Shown here: positions 54,947 through 64,000 of the stretch, piece after piece
Layout: each line of letters begins with the position of its first letter
Numbering within the stretch: position 1 is the stretch's first letter
Assembly (NCBI GenBank): GCA_947574055.1
Contig: CANPIC010000003.1
Location: forward strand, 45,161 to 109,160
Source: an uncultured bacterium
Lineage (GTDB): Bacteria; Bacillota; Clostridia; Lachnospirales; Lachnospiraceae
Length of the DNA: 64,000 nt
Reading direction: 5' to 3'
Made by a program: the position numbers and the translations under genes
The notes under the pieces: model-generated
What the model was told of the DNA's origin: nothing
The model's input: the letters and a program-made list of their open reading frames with translations, nothing else
The model's database searches: none

Positions 54947-56194
54947 ATGAAGAAAAAGATGATCTGTATCGTGCTGACGCTGGTGATAAGCCTCTCGCAG
55001 ATCATGCCGGCCTACGCGGCTACCATTTCGGAACTGAAAAAACAGCTTGCAGATACCCAGAACCAGCTGAACGCCATCAATGGACAGGCGGCAGGACTGG
55101 AAGGGAAAAAAGATGCCGTGGAAGAAGAGATCGACGAATTGGACGGCATCCTGGTGGAACTGATGAGCAGTATCAGCCTCTTGCAAGAGGAGATCGAAGA
55201 GAAGAAGGAACAGATCGTTCAGGTGCAGGAGGAACTGGATGCGGCCATCATCAGAGAAGAGACCCAGTATGAATCCATGAAGAAGCGCATCAAATTCATG
55301 TATGAGAAGGGGAACAGCACATACGCCCAGCTTCTGTTTGAAGCCAAAAGCATCAGCGATATGATGAACAAGGCAGATTATATCGAAAAACTGTATGCCT
55401 ATGACAGGAAGTTGCTGATCCGCTATCAGGAGACCCGTCAGGAAGTGGCAGATCTGAAAGAAGCGCTGGAAGAGGAAAAGTCCGCCCTGGAAGCGGAGGA
55501 ATTTGAACTGAAGGAAGAAGAGGCGGCGCTGGAGGAAGCACTGGAGGCAAAGCGGGCGGAAGCGGATAATTTTGAAGTACAGATTGCGCAGATCCGTCAG
55601 TCTGCGGCTGCATATAAGGCACTGATCAAACAGCAGACATCCCAGATCAAGCAGCTGGAGGCGGAGGAGGCGGCGCGCAGAGCCAGAGAAGAGGCCGAGC
55701 GCAAGGCAAAAGAGGAAGCAGAACGAAAGAAAAACAACAAAAATAACGAGAGCAGCAAGGACAATAACACAAATAGCGGCAGTACATCCAAACCAACCGG
55801 CAACGCTGTCAGCGCAGATGTTGTTTCCATGATCAGCAGCGCTTCGGGGAGTGCCAAAGGGAAGGAGGTTGCTTCCTTTGCATGCAGGTTTATCGGCAAT
55901 CCCTATGTACCCGGCGGGACAAGCCTGACAAACGGAGCGGATTGTTCCGGGTTTACCCAGGCGGTGTATCGGGAGTTTGGCATTTCGATTCCCAGAAATT
56001 CTTCTTCGCAGAGGAGCTGCGGCACGGGTGTGTCATATGGGGAAGCACAGCCCGGTGATCTGATCTGCTATGCCGGGCACGTGGGTATGTATATCGGCAA
56101 TGGTTACATAGTCCATGCCAGCACGCAGAGGACCGGCATTAAAATAACACCTGCTACATATAAGGAAATACTGGCCGTGCGGCGCGTCCTGTAG
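54947..56194 (+). CDS. Secreted NlpC/P60 peptidoglycan hydrolase with coiled coil
   Basis: Probable D,L-endopeptidase acting on the cell wall. ATG 54947 is preferred to an in-frame GTG at 54938. It has 415 residues. The signal peptide is at 1-27 (SLSQIMPAYAA). A long coiled coil covers about 28-250, of the type that autoinhibits or recruits such enzymes (as with FtsEX partners). A Lys/Asn/Ser-rich linker follows. The catalytic domain is at about 300-415, with C333 (ADCSGF), H378 (GHVGMYIG) and H390 (VHAST). It follows asnS by 38 bases. Confidence 0.9.
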   Translation: MKKKMICIVLTLVISLSQIMPAYAATISELKKQLADTQNQLNAINGQAAGLEGKKDAVEEEIDELDGILVELMSSISLLQEEIEEKKEQIVQVQEELDAAIIREETQYESMKKRIKFMYEKGNSTYAQLLFEAKSISDMMNKADYIEKLYAYDRKLLIRYQETRQEVADLKEALEEEKSALEAEEFELKEEEAALEEALEAKRAEADNFEVQIAQIRQSAAAYKALIKQQTSQIKQLEAEEAARRAREEAERKAKEEAERKKNNKNNESSKDNNTNSGSTSKPTGNAVSADVVSMISSASGSAKGKEVASFACRFIGNPYVPGGTSLTNGADCSGFTQAVYREFGISIPRNSSSQRSCGTGVSYGEAQPGDLICYAGHVGMYIGNGYIVHASTQRTGIKITPATYKEILAVRRVL

Positions 56195-56285
56195 TCCACA
56201 GGGGCCGCCGCGTCTGCTGATAACGTACTGTCTGCGGTGTGCGGAAGGAAAATAGAGAACAAAGGAAAAGGATGCGGTGGGGAAA

Positions 56286-57695
56286 ATGGAATGGAAGAGA
56301 CTGCTTTGTGACGACAGGATCAGAAGCTATCGGGGAAGCGGTTCCAGTGATCAACGCACAGAATTTGAAAAAGATTATCACAGAATCATTCAGAGTGCTT
56401 CGTTTAGGCGCCTGCAGGATAAGACGCAGGTCTTTCCACTGGACCGGAGTGATTTCGTCCGTACGCGGCTGACACATTCACTGGAAGTTTCTTCCTATGG
56501 AAAGTCGCTGGGACAGAACATTGCGCAGAATATCATCAGTGTCATCCGAGATAAAAGTTTCCTGCCCGGATATGCGGAGGATATCTGCAATATTCTCCAG
56601 TGTGCCGGACTGCTGCATGATATTGGCAATCCGCCTTTTGGCCACTTTGGTGAGACGGTAATCAGGGAATGGTTCTCTGCCAATATGGGAAAACTCACTT
56701 TTCGGGGCAAAGCGCTGACCGAGATACTGACCCCGCAGATGCAGCATGATTTTTATGATTTTGAGGGTAACACCCAGGCGCTGCGGCTGGTGACAAAACT
56801 GCATTACCTGGTGGATGAGCATGGGATGAATCTGACCAAGGCCCTGCTGGGGACGATCATCAAATATCCGATATCTTCTCTGGAGATTGACAAGTGCAGT
56901 GGCAATATCAGGACAAAAAAGATGGGCTATTTTTATGCGGATCAAGGAGTCTTTGAACAGGTACAGGAAGCACTGGGGACGCAGGGGAACAGGCATCCGC
57001 TCTCTTATATACTGGAAGCGGCGGACGATATCGCCTATCTGACGGCAGATATTGAGGATGCCTTTAAGAAGGGGTGTCTGTCTTTCTCTGATCTGGTCCG
57101 GGAACTGCAATGTGCCAAGACAGAGACGGATCAGGCATATAAAGAAGTGGCGGAACGGCTGGAGCAAAAGTATGAGCGGGCGCTGGCGCGCAAAGAGGAT
57201 TCGCCGGAAGTGTATGCGGTACAGAACTGGATCGTGCAGGTGCAGGGGCATCTGATTGCCAGCGCAACAAATGGTTTTACCGATCATTATGAGGCGATTA
57301 TGAACGGCACACATACAAGGGAATTGCTGGTTGGGACACCGGGAGAGCGGATGGCGCATACGCTGGGCGATATTGCTTACCGCTATGCCTTTGTTTCCAG
57401 ACCGATTGTAAAACTGGAGATTGCGGCGGAAAAGATTCTCCGGTTTCTGCTGGATGAATTCGTGCCGGCAGTCCTTTGTTATGATACGGAGATGCGGCTG
57501 ACCGCAGTGCAGGAAAAGCTGTTGTCTCTGATTTCGGAAAATTATCGCTCGATCTATCAATTTTATTCCAAAGACAAATCAGAGACTGAGAAACTTTACC
57601 TGCGTCTGTTGCTTGTGACGGATGAAATCTGTGGTATGACTGACAGTTATGCCAGACGGCTGTATCAGGAACTGAGCGGACAATGGCAGGGATGA
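56286..57695 (+). CDS. dgt: Deoxyguanosinetriphosphate triphosphohydrolase-like protein
   Basis: HD-domain dNTP triphosphohydrolase that removes triphosphate from deoxynucleotides. The ATG at 56286 is preceded by GGTGGGG. An in-frame GTG at 56277 is an alternative. It has 469 residues from the ATG. It begins MEWKRLLCDDRIR. The HD metal site is spread over RTRLTHSLEVS, LLHDIGNPPFGHFGE and EAADDIAYLTADIEDA. This clostridial form is close to typical Dgt; strict dGTP specificity is not shown. It is convergent with trkH. Confidence 0.92.
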   Translation: MEWKRLLCDDRIRSYRGSGSSDQRTEFEKDYHRIIQSASFRRLQDKTQVFPLDRSDFVRTRLTHSLEVSSYGKSLGQNIAQNIISVIRDKSFLPGYAEDICNILQCAGLLHDIGNPPFGHFGETVIREWFSANMGKLTFRGKALTEILTPQMQHDFYDFEGNTQALRLVTKLHYLVDEHGMNLTKALLGTIIKYPISSLEIDKCSGNIRTKKMGYFYADQGVFEQVQEALGTQGNRHPLSYILEAADDIAYLTADIEDAFKKGCLSFSDLVRELQCAKTETDQAYKEVAERLEQKYERALARKEDSPEVYAVQNWIVQVQGHLIASATNGFTDHYEAIMNGTHTRELLVGTPGERMAHTLGDIAYRYAFVSRPIVKLEIAAEKILRFLLDEFVPAVLCYDTEMRLTAVQEKLLSLISENYRSIYQFYSKDKSETEKLYLRLLLVTDEICGMTDSYARRLYQELSGQWQG

Positions 57696-57698
57696 TGC

Positions 57699-59171
57699 CT
57701 ATTGCTGTTTCCGGCTGGTGAATCTCTGGGTGAAGAGATCGCGCCAGATGGCAGGATGAAAGAGGATCAGCAGGGGAAACAGTTCCAGACGTCCGGCCAG
57801 CATATCAAACATAAGTACATATTTGGTAAAGGGATGGAACAGGCCGAAATTCTGAGCCGGGCCCACCAGTTCCAGGCCGGGGCCGATGTTGTTGATGGTA
57901 GCTGCCACTGCCGTAAAGCTGGTGATCAGATCCTTGTCCTCAAAGGAGACGGCCAGCACGGAAGCAGAGAAGATAATCATAAAGGTGATAAAGTAGACAT
58001 TGATGGAGCGGACCACCTCATGTTCCACCGGTTTGCCGTCGCATTTTATCTTTTTGATGCTTCGGGGATGGATGTAGGAGGTCAGTTCGCGGCCCAGTGT
58101 CTTTACAAGAACGACAAAACGGGACACTTTGATGCCGCCGCCGGTGCTGCCTGCGCAGGCGCCTATGAACATCAAAAGCACCAGCACTGTCTTGCTCGCC
58201 TGGGACCAGTAATTAAAATCCACGGTCGAAAATCCGGTGGTGGTGATGATGGAAGCGACCTGAAAGGACGCATGGGTAAGGGTCTTAAAGGCGCCGCCGT
58301 AAGTGCCGATCGTCTCAAAGAAGATAATGGCAATGGCGGCGGCAATGATGCCGAAATAGTAGCGTACTTCTTCCATACCGAAGGCTTTTTTGAAGTTATG
58401 GAAGAGCAGGAAATAGTAAGCGTTAAAATTGACCCCGAATAAAATCATAAAGATAGTCGTGACCCACTGCAGATAGGGGGAGTAACCGGACATGCTGTCT
58501 GCCTTAATGCCGAAACCACCGGTGCCTGCTGTTCCCATCGAGGTGGCCAGGGCGTCAAAAAGGGGCATTTTGCCGGCCATAAGGAGCACGAGTTCCAGGA
58601 TGGTCATGCCGAAATAGATGAAATACAAAATCCGTGCCGTATACTTCATCTTGGGCACCAGCTTGCCCACGGAGGGCCCGGGGCTTTCGGCCCGCATCAG
58701 ATTGATATTGGAGCCGCCGCTGAGAGGGATGATGGCCATCAGAAATACCAGCACGCCCATACCGCCGATCCAGTGCGTAAAACTGCGCCAGAAAAGGGCG
58801 GTGTGCGTCAGAACTTCCACATTGTCCAAAATGCTGGCGCCGGTGGTGGTAAAGCCGGAAATGGTTTCAAAGAGGGCATCCGTCAGAGACGGGATCTCCC
58901 CGGACAGCCAGAAAGGCAGTGCGCCAAAAAAGCTGAGAAAAATCCAGCTCAGTGAAGTGGCAACACAGCCTTCTTTTAAATAAAATACGAGATTTTTCGG
59001 TTTTCTGTGAGTCATCAGCATACCCAGCAAAAAGCAAAAGAGAGCTACTCCCAGATAATAGAGCCCTACCGGTTCGCTGTAGATGACAGCAACCAGGCAG
59101 GGAAGAAGCATAAGCACAGCCTCTATCTTCAGTACATTTCCCAAAACAAAACGAATGATCGAACTGTTCAT
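57699..59171 (-). CDS. trkH: TrkH-family potassium uptake protein, membrane subunit
   Basis: Potassium-translocating membrane subunit of a Trk/Ktr system. It has 490 residues with about ten hydrophobic segments arranged as repeated M-P-M units. Pore-loop filter segments include SGFTTTGASIL, GTAGTGGFGIK, TTGFSTVDFN and the last near NIGPGLELVG. GGAGGGAATC lies before the ATG. It follows trkA by 11 bases in the same operon and depends on it for gating. Confidence 0.93.
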   Translation of the reverse strand: MNSSIIRFVLGNVLKIEAVLMLLPCLVAVIYSEPVGLYYLGVALFCFLLGMLMTHRKPKNLVFYLKEGCVATSLSWIFLSFFGALPFWLSGEIPSLTDALFETISGFTTTGASILDNVEVLTHTALFWRSFTHWIGGMGVLVFLMAIIPLSGGSNINLMRAESPGPSVGKLVPKMKYTARILYFIYFGMTILELVLLMAGKMPLFDALATSMGTAGTGGFGIKADSMSGYSPYLQWVTTIFMILFGVNFNAYYFLLFHNFKKAFGMEEVRYYFGIIAAAIAIIFFETIGTYGGAFKTLTHASFQVASIITTTGFSTVDFNYWSQASKTVLVLLMFIGACAGSTGGGIKVSRFVVLVKTLGRELTSYIHPRSIKKIKCDGKPVEHEVVRSINVYFITFMIIFSASVLAVSFEDKDLITSFTAVAATINNIGPGLELVGPAQNFGLFHPFTKYVLMFDMLAGRLELFPLLILFHPAIWRDLFTQRFTSRKQQ

Positions 59172-59182
59172 GATTCCCTCCG

Positions 59183-60574
59183 TTATTTCAATATATCCTG
59201 TATATCATTAAAACCTGTGTGGGTCGTAACGATCATGACTGTATCTCCCACTTCGATGGTGTTATGCCCGCTGGGGATGATAATGGCGCCGTTGCGGTTG
59301 ATAAAGGAGATCAGCAGGTTTTTTTTCAGAGAGAGATCCTTCAGGGGGATGCCGGTGATACCGGATTTCTCGTATACTCTGAATTCAATGGCTTCTACCC
59401 GGTGGTCGAACATATGGTACAGGGTCTCGATATTGCTGTCCATGGAATCCTTTTTGGCGCGGACATAGGCGATGATAGCCTCGGAAGTAATGTACCGCGG
59501 ATAGATTACGCTGCCCAGATCCAGCCCGTTAATCACATTGCGGAATGTCATGCGGTTAATCTTTGTGATCACTTTGGCATTGCTGACCTGGCGGGCGTAC
59601 ATGGTGAGCATGATATTTTCTTCGTCAATGCCGGTAAGGGGGACGAATGATTCCACATATTCAATGCCTTCTTCTTTCAGCAGTTCTTCATCTGTGCCGT
59701 CACCATTGATGATAATGGCTTTGGGCAGCAGGATACTGAGTTCTTCACAGCGGCGGCGGTTGCTTTCGATGACTTTGACGGAAATACCCATATGAAGGAG
59801 TTGTTTCACCAGGTAGTAAGCGGCTTTGCCGCCGCCGATGATCATGGTGTTTTTTACCTGATTGGTTTTAAAGCCGATATGCTCCAAAAAGGTTCTGGCC
59901 ATCATCCGGGTACCGACAAAGGAGACAATGTCGCCTGCTTCCACTCGGAAATTTCCGGATGGGATATAGACTTCACCGCCTCGTTCCACTGCGCAGATCA
60001 GTATATTTTCCGTGATATCCCGGCCCAGCTTGGCAATGGTCATCCCTGCCAGCAGATTGCCCTCCGGTACTTTGAATTTGATCATCTCTGCCTGTCCATG
60101 GGCGAAGGAATTGACTTCCAGGGCGGTGGGAAGGTAGAGGATACGGGCGGCCTCACGGGCTGCTTCCAGTTCCGGGTTGATGATCATGGCAAGTCCCAGT
60201 TTTTCGCGCAGGTAGCCGACTTCCTTGCCGTAGTCGGGATTGCGGACTCTGGCAATGGCAGCGCAGTCGCCCACACGTTTGGCGACTGTACAGCAGAGCA
60301 GATTCAGCTCATCGGAATCGGTAACGGCGATGAGCAGATCGGTATTGCCGATGCCGGCTTCTTTCTGGATGCCATAGCTGGCTCCGTTGCCCACAATGCC
60401 CATGACATCGTACAGACCACTCATCGTCTGTACGATGTCAACGTTCTGGTCTATGATGGTGATATCATGGCCTTCTTTTGACAACTGTTCGATCAGCGTG
60501 GTGCCGACTTTGCCGCACCCTACGATGATGATCTGAAGGCCTTTGGGCTGATTTTTCTGAAATTTCCTGAACAT
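59183..60574 (-). CDS. trkA: Trk potassium uptake regulatory subunit TrkA
   Basis: Cytoplasmic NAD(H)/nucleotide-binding regulator of TrkH. The start ATG is at 60572-60574 behind GGGGAGA; 51 upstream codons in the frame are rejected. It has 463 residues, organised as two RCK units. Each has an RCK_N Rossmann fold (GCGKVGTTLIEQLSKEG at about 15, GGGKAAYYLVKQL at about 240) and an RCK_C domain. Two units in one chain is the normal TrkA form. The -10 upstream is unclear (TATATT or TATAAA near 60640). Confidence 0.93.
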   Translation of the reverse strand: MFRKFQKNQPKGLQIIIVGCGKVGTTLIEQLSKEGHDITIIDQNVDIVQTMSGLYDVMGIVGNGASYGIQKEAGIGNTDLLIAVTDSDELNLLCCTVAKRVGDCAAIARVRNPDYGKEVGYLREKLGLAMIINPELEAAREAARILYLPTALEVNSFAHGQAEMIKFKVPEGNLLAGMTIAKLGRDITENILICAVERGGEVYIPSGNFRVEAGDIVSFVGTRMMARTFLEHIGFKTNQVKNTMIIGGGKAAYYLVKQLLHMGISVKVIESNRRRCEELSILLPKAIIINGDGTDEELLKEEGIEYVESFVPLTGIDEENIMLTMYARQVSNAKVITKINRMTFRNVINGLDLGSVIYPRYITSEAIIAYVRAKKDSMDSNIETLYHMFDHRVEAIEFRVYEKSGITGIPLKDLSLKKNLLISFINRNGAIIIPSGHNTIEVGDTVMIVTTHTGFNDIQDILK

Positions 60575-60815
60575 AATAGTCTCCCCTGTAATTGCTGGCG
60601 GAGCGCTTCTATAATATTGTGCGTTCCATATAATTTTATAATATACCATTAAATCAGAAAAAAAGCACCAGTTTTTTAGGGCAGTTTTCATTTTCCGGAT
60701 TGTCCGGGATCTTTGGGAGAGGGACATGGCAGTGAGGAATTACGCGGGACAAGTTCACGCCTGCTGCTTTGCTGCCCGTGGCAGTCACCCCGGCCGGGTG
60801 ATGCCGATAAGCAAG

Positions 60816-60844
60816 TCATAGGGATGCTTTCCCCTGCATACATT
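60816..60844 (+). promoter_or_regulatory. Sigma-E-like promoter of spoIIID
   Basis: TCATAGG (60816-60822), 14-bp spacer, CATACATT (60837-60844). The -10 fits the sigma-E pattern exactly. spoIIID is sigma-E-controlled in Bacillus. A CATTGT/ACAATG hairpin follows at 60841-60856. Confidence 0.6.
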
Positions 60845-60874
60845 GTAAAAACAATGTGTTCAGGGGGATTTCCT

Positions 60875-61138
60875 TTGAAGGACTATATTGAGGAGAGGGC
60901 AGTGGGGATAGCCAGATATATTATTGAAAATAATGCCACAGTGCGTCAGACCGCCAGACAGTTTGGCATCAGCAAATCGACGGTACATAAAGACGTAACG
61001 GAACGTCTGGCGCAGATCAATCCGGGATTGGCGAAAGAGGCCAGGAAAGTGCTGGATGTGAATAAATCAGAACGGCATATCAGAGGCGGGCTGGCAACGA
61101 GAGAGAAATATTTACATATACAAAAAGAACAGGTGTAA
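60875..61138 (+). CDS. spoIIID: Stage III sporulation transcriptional regulator SpoIIID
   Basis: Mother-cell DNA-binding regulator that follows sigma-E and prepares for sigma-K. The frame is open from 60713, but the family N-terminus (KDYIEERAVGIARYIIE) begins right after a TTG at 60875 with GGGGG upstream. I therefore take TTG as the start, giving 87 residues, the normal length. The helix-turn-helix is TVRQTARQFGISKSTVHKDV. HIRGGLATREKY is the conserved C-terminus. It is separate from spoIID-spoIIQ, unlike in many clostridia. Confidence 0.92.
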   Translation: MKDYIEERAVGIARYIIENNATVRQTARQFGISKSTVHKDVTERLAQINPGLAKEARKVLDVNKSERHIRGGLATREKYLHIQKEQV

Positions 61139-61327
61139 AGAGGGGTATTTTCTGGCACCCGGGGCTGTCGGTGGACGGGGTGGTATCTGTTACGCTCTGT
61201 CCCGCGGCTGGCCGGAAAGTATGATTCTGTCAGATCTGTTTCTGTTTCTACTGCTTATCCGTGTCAGGTTCCTAAGCTAGCTAAGCTAGCCGTTTATACG
61301 TTTGTCGTGTAAATGGTGGCTGCATAC

Positions 61328-61356
61328 TTGTATTTCTGCGGGAAACTATATAAAAT
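61328..61356 (+). promoter_or_regulatory. Promoter of the HD-domain gene
   Basis: TTGTAT (61328-61333), 17-bp spacer, TAAAAT (61351-61356). Upstream, TAAGCTAGC occurs twice in tandem (61273-61290), a minor direct repeat. The rest of 61139-61327 holds nothing I can name. Confidence 0.55.
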
Positions 61357-61396
61357 AGGTGGAGAAGTCGAAAATGCTGTTCGGAGGAGACGGGCT

Positions 61397-62224
61397 ATGA
61401 GAATCGACAGAAATCATGTACTGCGGCGGTTTAAGGAATATACGGATCATTATGATGCGTCAGACGGGAAAACAGCGCTGAAGATAGGACATACTTATCG
61501 GGTGGCGCAGTTATGTCAGCGGATTGCGGCAAGCGAAGGCATGGATGAGAAAGAGCAGGACCTGGCGTGGCTGCTGGGGGTGCTTCATGATATCGGGCGT
61601 TTTGAGCAGTTGCGCCGGTATGATACGTTCAATGATGCTGTCTCAGTGGATCATGCGCTGCTGGGGGCGGAGCTGCTGTTTGGCACAGCGGATGGCGGAG
61701 AAGGGACTGCGGGAGGGGGCATGATCCGGCAGTTTACGGAGGATGTCTCAGAGGACGCCCTGCTGGAAGTGGCAGTGCGGGTGCACAGTGCCTATCGGGT
61801 GCCTGCGGGACTGGACAGGCGGACAGAGAAGTTCTGTCATATTCTGCGCGACGCAGATAAGATTGATATCTTGCGGGTTAATATTGACACGCCGCTGGAA
61901 GAAATCTATAATACCACGAGCGAGGAATTATACCATGCCCGGGTGACAGAGGCAGTGATGGAAAGTTTTTATGAGCATCATGCCACGCTGCGCAGCCTGA
62001 AACGCACATCTGTGGATCATATTGCGGGACATGTCTCTCTTATTTATGAACTGGTCTTTCCGGAGAGTATCAGGATTGTCAGAGAGCAGGGATACTGGGA
62101 AAAGCTGCTGCAGTTTCCATCGGAAAATCCGGAGACGAGGAGGCAGCTTGTAGCGTTGTATGAGGAAATGAGGGATTTTCTGGAACATGCGCCGGCCGGG
62201 GCAGAGACAGCCTGGCCGGAATAG
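61397..62224 (+). CDS. HD-domain phosphohydrolase
   Basis: Predicted metal-dependent phosphohydrolase. The ATG at 61397 follows CGGAGGAGA; the frame opens at 61313. It has 275 residues. The HD superfamily residues appear in GHTYRVAQLC, VLHDIGRFEQL and VDHALLGAELLF, with a distal Asp in RDADKIDIL. The substrate may be a nucleotide or a phosphorylated metabolite; I cannot narrow it down. It has its own promoter and precedes guaA by 174 bases. Confidence 0.85.
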   Translation: MRIDRNHVLRRFKEYTDHYDASDGKTALKIGHTYRVAQLCQRIAASEGMDEKEQDLAWLLGVLHDIGRFEQLRRYDTFNDAVSVDHALLGAELLFGTADGGEGTAGGGMIRQFTEDVSEDALLEVAVRVHSAYRVPAGLDRRTEKFCHILRDADKIDILRVNIDTPLEEIYNTTSEELYHARVTEAVMESFYEHHATLRSLKRTSVDHIAGHVSLIYELVFPESIRIVREQGYWEKLLQFPSENPETRRQLVALYEEMRDFLEHAPAGAETAWPE

Positions 62225-62332
62225 ACCGCGGAGGGGAAATGCATATGCCATAGAAAAGCGCAGCGGTTTTTGGGTATCGTGTTTTATGAGCAGTGGCTGC
62301 GTAAGGGCGACGCTGTGTGCAACAGAAAGTGA

Positions 62333-62361
62333 TTGTAAAGAGGCCGGTCACAATTTATAAT
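62333..62361 (+). promoter_or_regulatory. Promoter of guaA
   Basis: TTGTAA (62333-62338), 17-bp spacer, TATAAT (62356-62361), 38 bases before the start. No purine riboswitch is seen. Confidence 0.75.
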
Positions 62362-62398
62362 AGAAGCAACAGAAAAGATACGGCAGAGGAGGCAGGCT

Positions 62399-63943
62399 AT
62401 GGAACAGGAAAAGGTGCTGGTGATTGACTTTGGTGGTCAATACAATCAGCTTGTAGCCAGACGTGTACGGGAATGTAATGTATATTGCGAGATATATTCT
62501 TACAAGACGGATCTGGAGCAGATACGGGCAATGAATCCCAGGGGAATCATTCTGACGGGCGGCCCTGACAGCTGTTATGCAGAAGGGGCGGCAACTTGTG
62601 AGCGGGAATTGTTTGAAATGGGGATACCGGTGCTCGGTCTGTGCTATGGTGCTCAGCTTATGACGCTTGTGCTGGGCGGCAGTGTAGAGCGCGCGCCTGT
62701 GCGGGAGTATGGTAAGACAGAGGTGACGGTGGACAATACTTCGGTGTTGTTTTCGGATGTACAGCGGCAAACGGTCTGCTGGATGAGTCACTTTGATTAT
62801 ATTTCTCAGATTGCGCCGGGCTTTCGTGTGACTGCGCATACGGCGGACTGTCCGGTGGCGGCGGCGGAAGACGAAGAAAAGAATCTGTATGCCATCCAGT
62901 TTCATCCTGAGGTGCTCCATACGCAGGAAGGGACAAAGATGCTGCATCATTTTGTCAGGACGGTATGTGGGTGCAGTGGCAGCTGGCGTATGGACTCTTT
63001 TGTCAAAGATTCCATTGGCGCGATCCGGGAGCGCGTAGGAGGGGGCAAAGTATTATGTGCCCTGTCCGGCGGTGTGGATTCTTCGGTGGCAGCAGTGATG
63101 CTTGCCAGGGCAGTGGGCAGTCAGCTTACCTGTGTATTTGTGGATCATGGTCTGCTGCGCAAAAATGAGGGAGACGAGGTCGAGGAAGTATTTGGAGAAA
63201 ACGGGCCGTATCAGCTGAACTTCATCCGGGTAAATGCGCAGGAACGTTTCTATAAGAAGCTGGCAGGTATAACAGAGCCGGAACAGAAGCGGAAAATCAT
63301 TGGTGAGGAATTTATCCGCGTATTTGAGGAAGAGGCAAAGAAGATCGGCGCAGTGGATTATCTTGTGCAGGGCACGATCTATCCGGATGTGGTGGAAAGC
63401 GGTCTGGGCGGAGAATCGGCAGTCATCAAGTCGCATCATAATGTGGGCGGCCTTCCTGACTGCGTGGACTTCAAAGAGATAATCGAGCCGCTGCGCAGTC
63501 TGTTCAAAGATGAGGTAAGAAAAGCGGGTCTGGAACTGGGGATTCCCGCGTATCTGGTATACAGACAACCATTCCCGGGGCCCGGGCTGGGCATCCGGAT
63601 CATCGGTGAAGTGACAGGGGAGAAGGTCAGAATCGTGCAGGATGCGGACGCCATCTATCGCGAAGAAATCGCCAGAGCAGGCCTGGATAGGACCATCGGG
63701 CAGTATTTCGCAGCCCTGACCAATATGCGCTCCGTCGGCGTCATGGGAGATGAACGGACCTACGATTATGCCGTGGCACTGCGGGCAGTAAATACCGTGG
63801 ACTTTATGACCGCAGAAAGCGCAGAAATACCCTGGCAGGTACTGCAGACAGTGATGAGCCGCATAATCAATGAAGTACACGGAGTGAATCGGGTGTTTTA
63901 TGACCTGACCAGCAAACCGCCTGGGACGATTGAGTTCGAATAG
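62399..63943 (+). CDS. guaA: GMP synthase (glutamine-hydrolysing)
   Basis: Converts XMP to GMP with ATP and glutamine. It has 514 residues; GAGGAGGCAG precedes the ATG. The class I amidotransferase domain covers about 1-195, with catalytic C82 (GLCYGAQ) and FHPEVLHT near 173. The ATP-pyrophosphatase domain follows, with P-loop SGGVDSS at about 224. The dimerisation domain ends with the family C-terminus [10 protein letters not shown]. It is a single-gene unit with a strong terminator. Confidence 0.96.
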   Translation: MEQEKVLVIDFGGQYNQLVARRVRECNVYCEIYSYKTDLEQIRAMNPRGIILTGGPDSCYAEGAATCERELFEMGIPVLGLCYGAQLMTLVLGGSVERAPVREYGKTEVTVDNTSVLFSDVQRQTVCWMSHFDYISQIAPGFRVTAHTADCPVAAAEDEEKNLYAIQFHPEVLHTQEGTKMLHHFVRTVCGCSGSWRMDSFVKDSIGAIRERVGGGKVLCALSGGVDSSVAAVMLARAVGSQLTCVFVDHGLLRKNEGDEVEEVFGENGPYQLNFIRVNAQERFYKKLAGITEPEQKRKIIGEEFIRVFEEEAKKIGAVDYLVQGTIYPDVVESGLGGESAVIKSHHNVGGLPDCVDFKEIIEPLRSLFKDEVRKAGLELGIPAYLVYRQPFPGPGLGIRIIGEVTGEKVRIVQDADAIYREEIARAGLDRTIGQYFAALTNMRSVGVMGDERTYDYAVALRAVNTVDFMTAESAEIPWQVLQTVMSRIINEVHGVNRVFYDLTSKPPGTIEFE

Positions 63944-63952
63944 TGGACATTT

Positions 63953-63993
63953 GGACTGAAAACCTGATAAAATAAGGGTTTTCAGTCCTTTTT
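63953..63993 (+). terminator. Terminator after guaA
   Basis: GGACTGAAAACC (63953-63964), 12-base loop region, GGTTTTCAGTCC (63977-63988), then T5. Confidence 0.92.
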
Positions 63994-64000
63994 ATATCTC

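Noticed and set aside
61273..61290. TAAGCTAGC tandem pair as an attachment site or recombination scar
   Set aside because: Only two 9-bp copies; no integrase or matching copy elsewhere was seen.

Overview
The window looks like a chromosomal piece of a motile, endospore-forming, low-to-mid GC clostridium, most likely of the Lachnospiraceae. The evidence is the set of sporulation genes (spoVG, spoVT, spoIID, spoIIQ-like, a SipL-like SPOCS/LysM protein, spoIIID), the GlgC/GlgD pair, a T-box leader before ileS, strong AGGAGG ribosome sites, a chemotaxis receptor and two promoters of the flagellar sigma-D type. No rRNA, tRNA, CRISPR array or insertion sequence was seen.

Layout. 0-3.2 kb (minus strand): a DnaC/DnaI-like helicase loader (cut by the window edge), a DnaD-domain protein and murC. 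The gap between dnaD and murC holds a cluster of DnaA-box-like 9-mers. 3.5-10.5 kb (plus): glgC-glgD, spoVG, pth, mfd. 10.6-19.4 kb: a mixed, partly accessory block with a chemotaxis receptor, a small alarmone synthetase, a 70-residue orphan, a BlaI/BlaR1-like regulator-protease pair and a HindIII-type restriction-modification system, followed by nicotinate phosphoribosyltransferase. spoVT (minus) closes it. 20.2-31.7 kb: an AAA-ATPase/nuclease-fold protein, T-box-ileS, glycogen phosphorylase, an aconitase-family hydratase and a sigma-D-type gene for a calcium-loop protein. 31.9-36.8 kb: spoIID-spoIIQ, a GIY-YIG protein, an amidohydrolase and a GH9-like lipoprotein. 36.9-40.1 kb: ddl-murF and, convergent, plsC. 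40.3-43.8 kb: a PrcB-like lipoprotein and pyrC-pyrK-pyrD, ending in a 162-bp palindromic repeat. 44-50 kb: the SPOCS/LysM spore-coat protein, a second sigma-D-type gene, and ispE-gntR-small membrane protein-murI-DUF1934. 50-57.7 kb: a small membrane-anchored protein, cardiolipin synthase, a trigger-factor-like lipoprotein, asnS, an NlpC/P60 hydrolase and dgt. 57.7-64 kb: trkA-trkH (minus), spoIIID, an HD-domain protein and guaA.

How the genes work together. Three themes recur: cell-wall precursor synthesis (murC, ddl, murF, murI, ispE), sporulation and engulfment (spoIID/spoIIQ, spoIIID, spoVT, spoVG, SipL-like), and storage polysaccharide (glgC/glgD/glgP). The most unusual points are the DnaA-box cluster beside the dnaD-dnaC operon; a HindIII-family R-M system in a window where I found no AAGCTT at all; a SpoIID whose expected catalytic Glu is Ser, next to a SpoIIQ without metal ligands; two hypothetical genes sharing a flagellar-type promoter; and a terminator whose 3' arm is also the ribosome site of the next gene. 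Functions come from recognised motifs and family knowledge. No database search was run.
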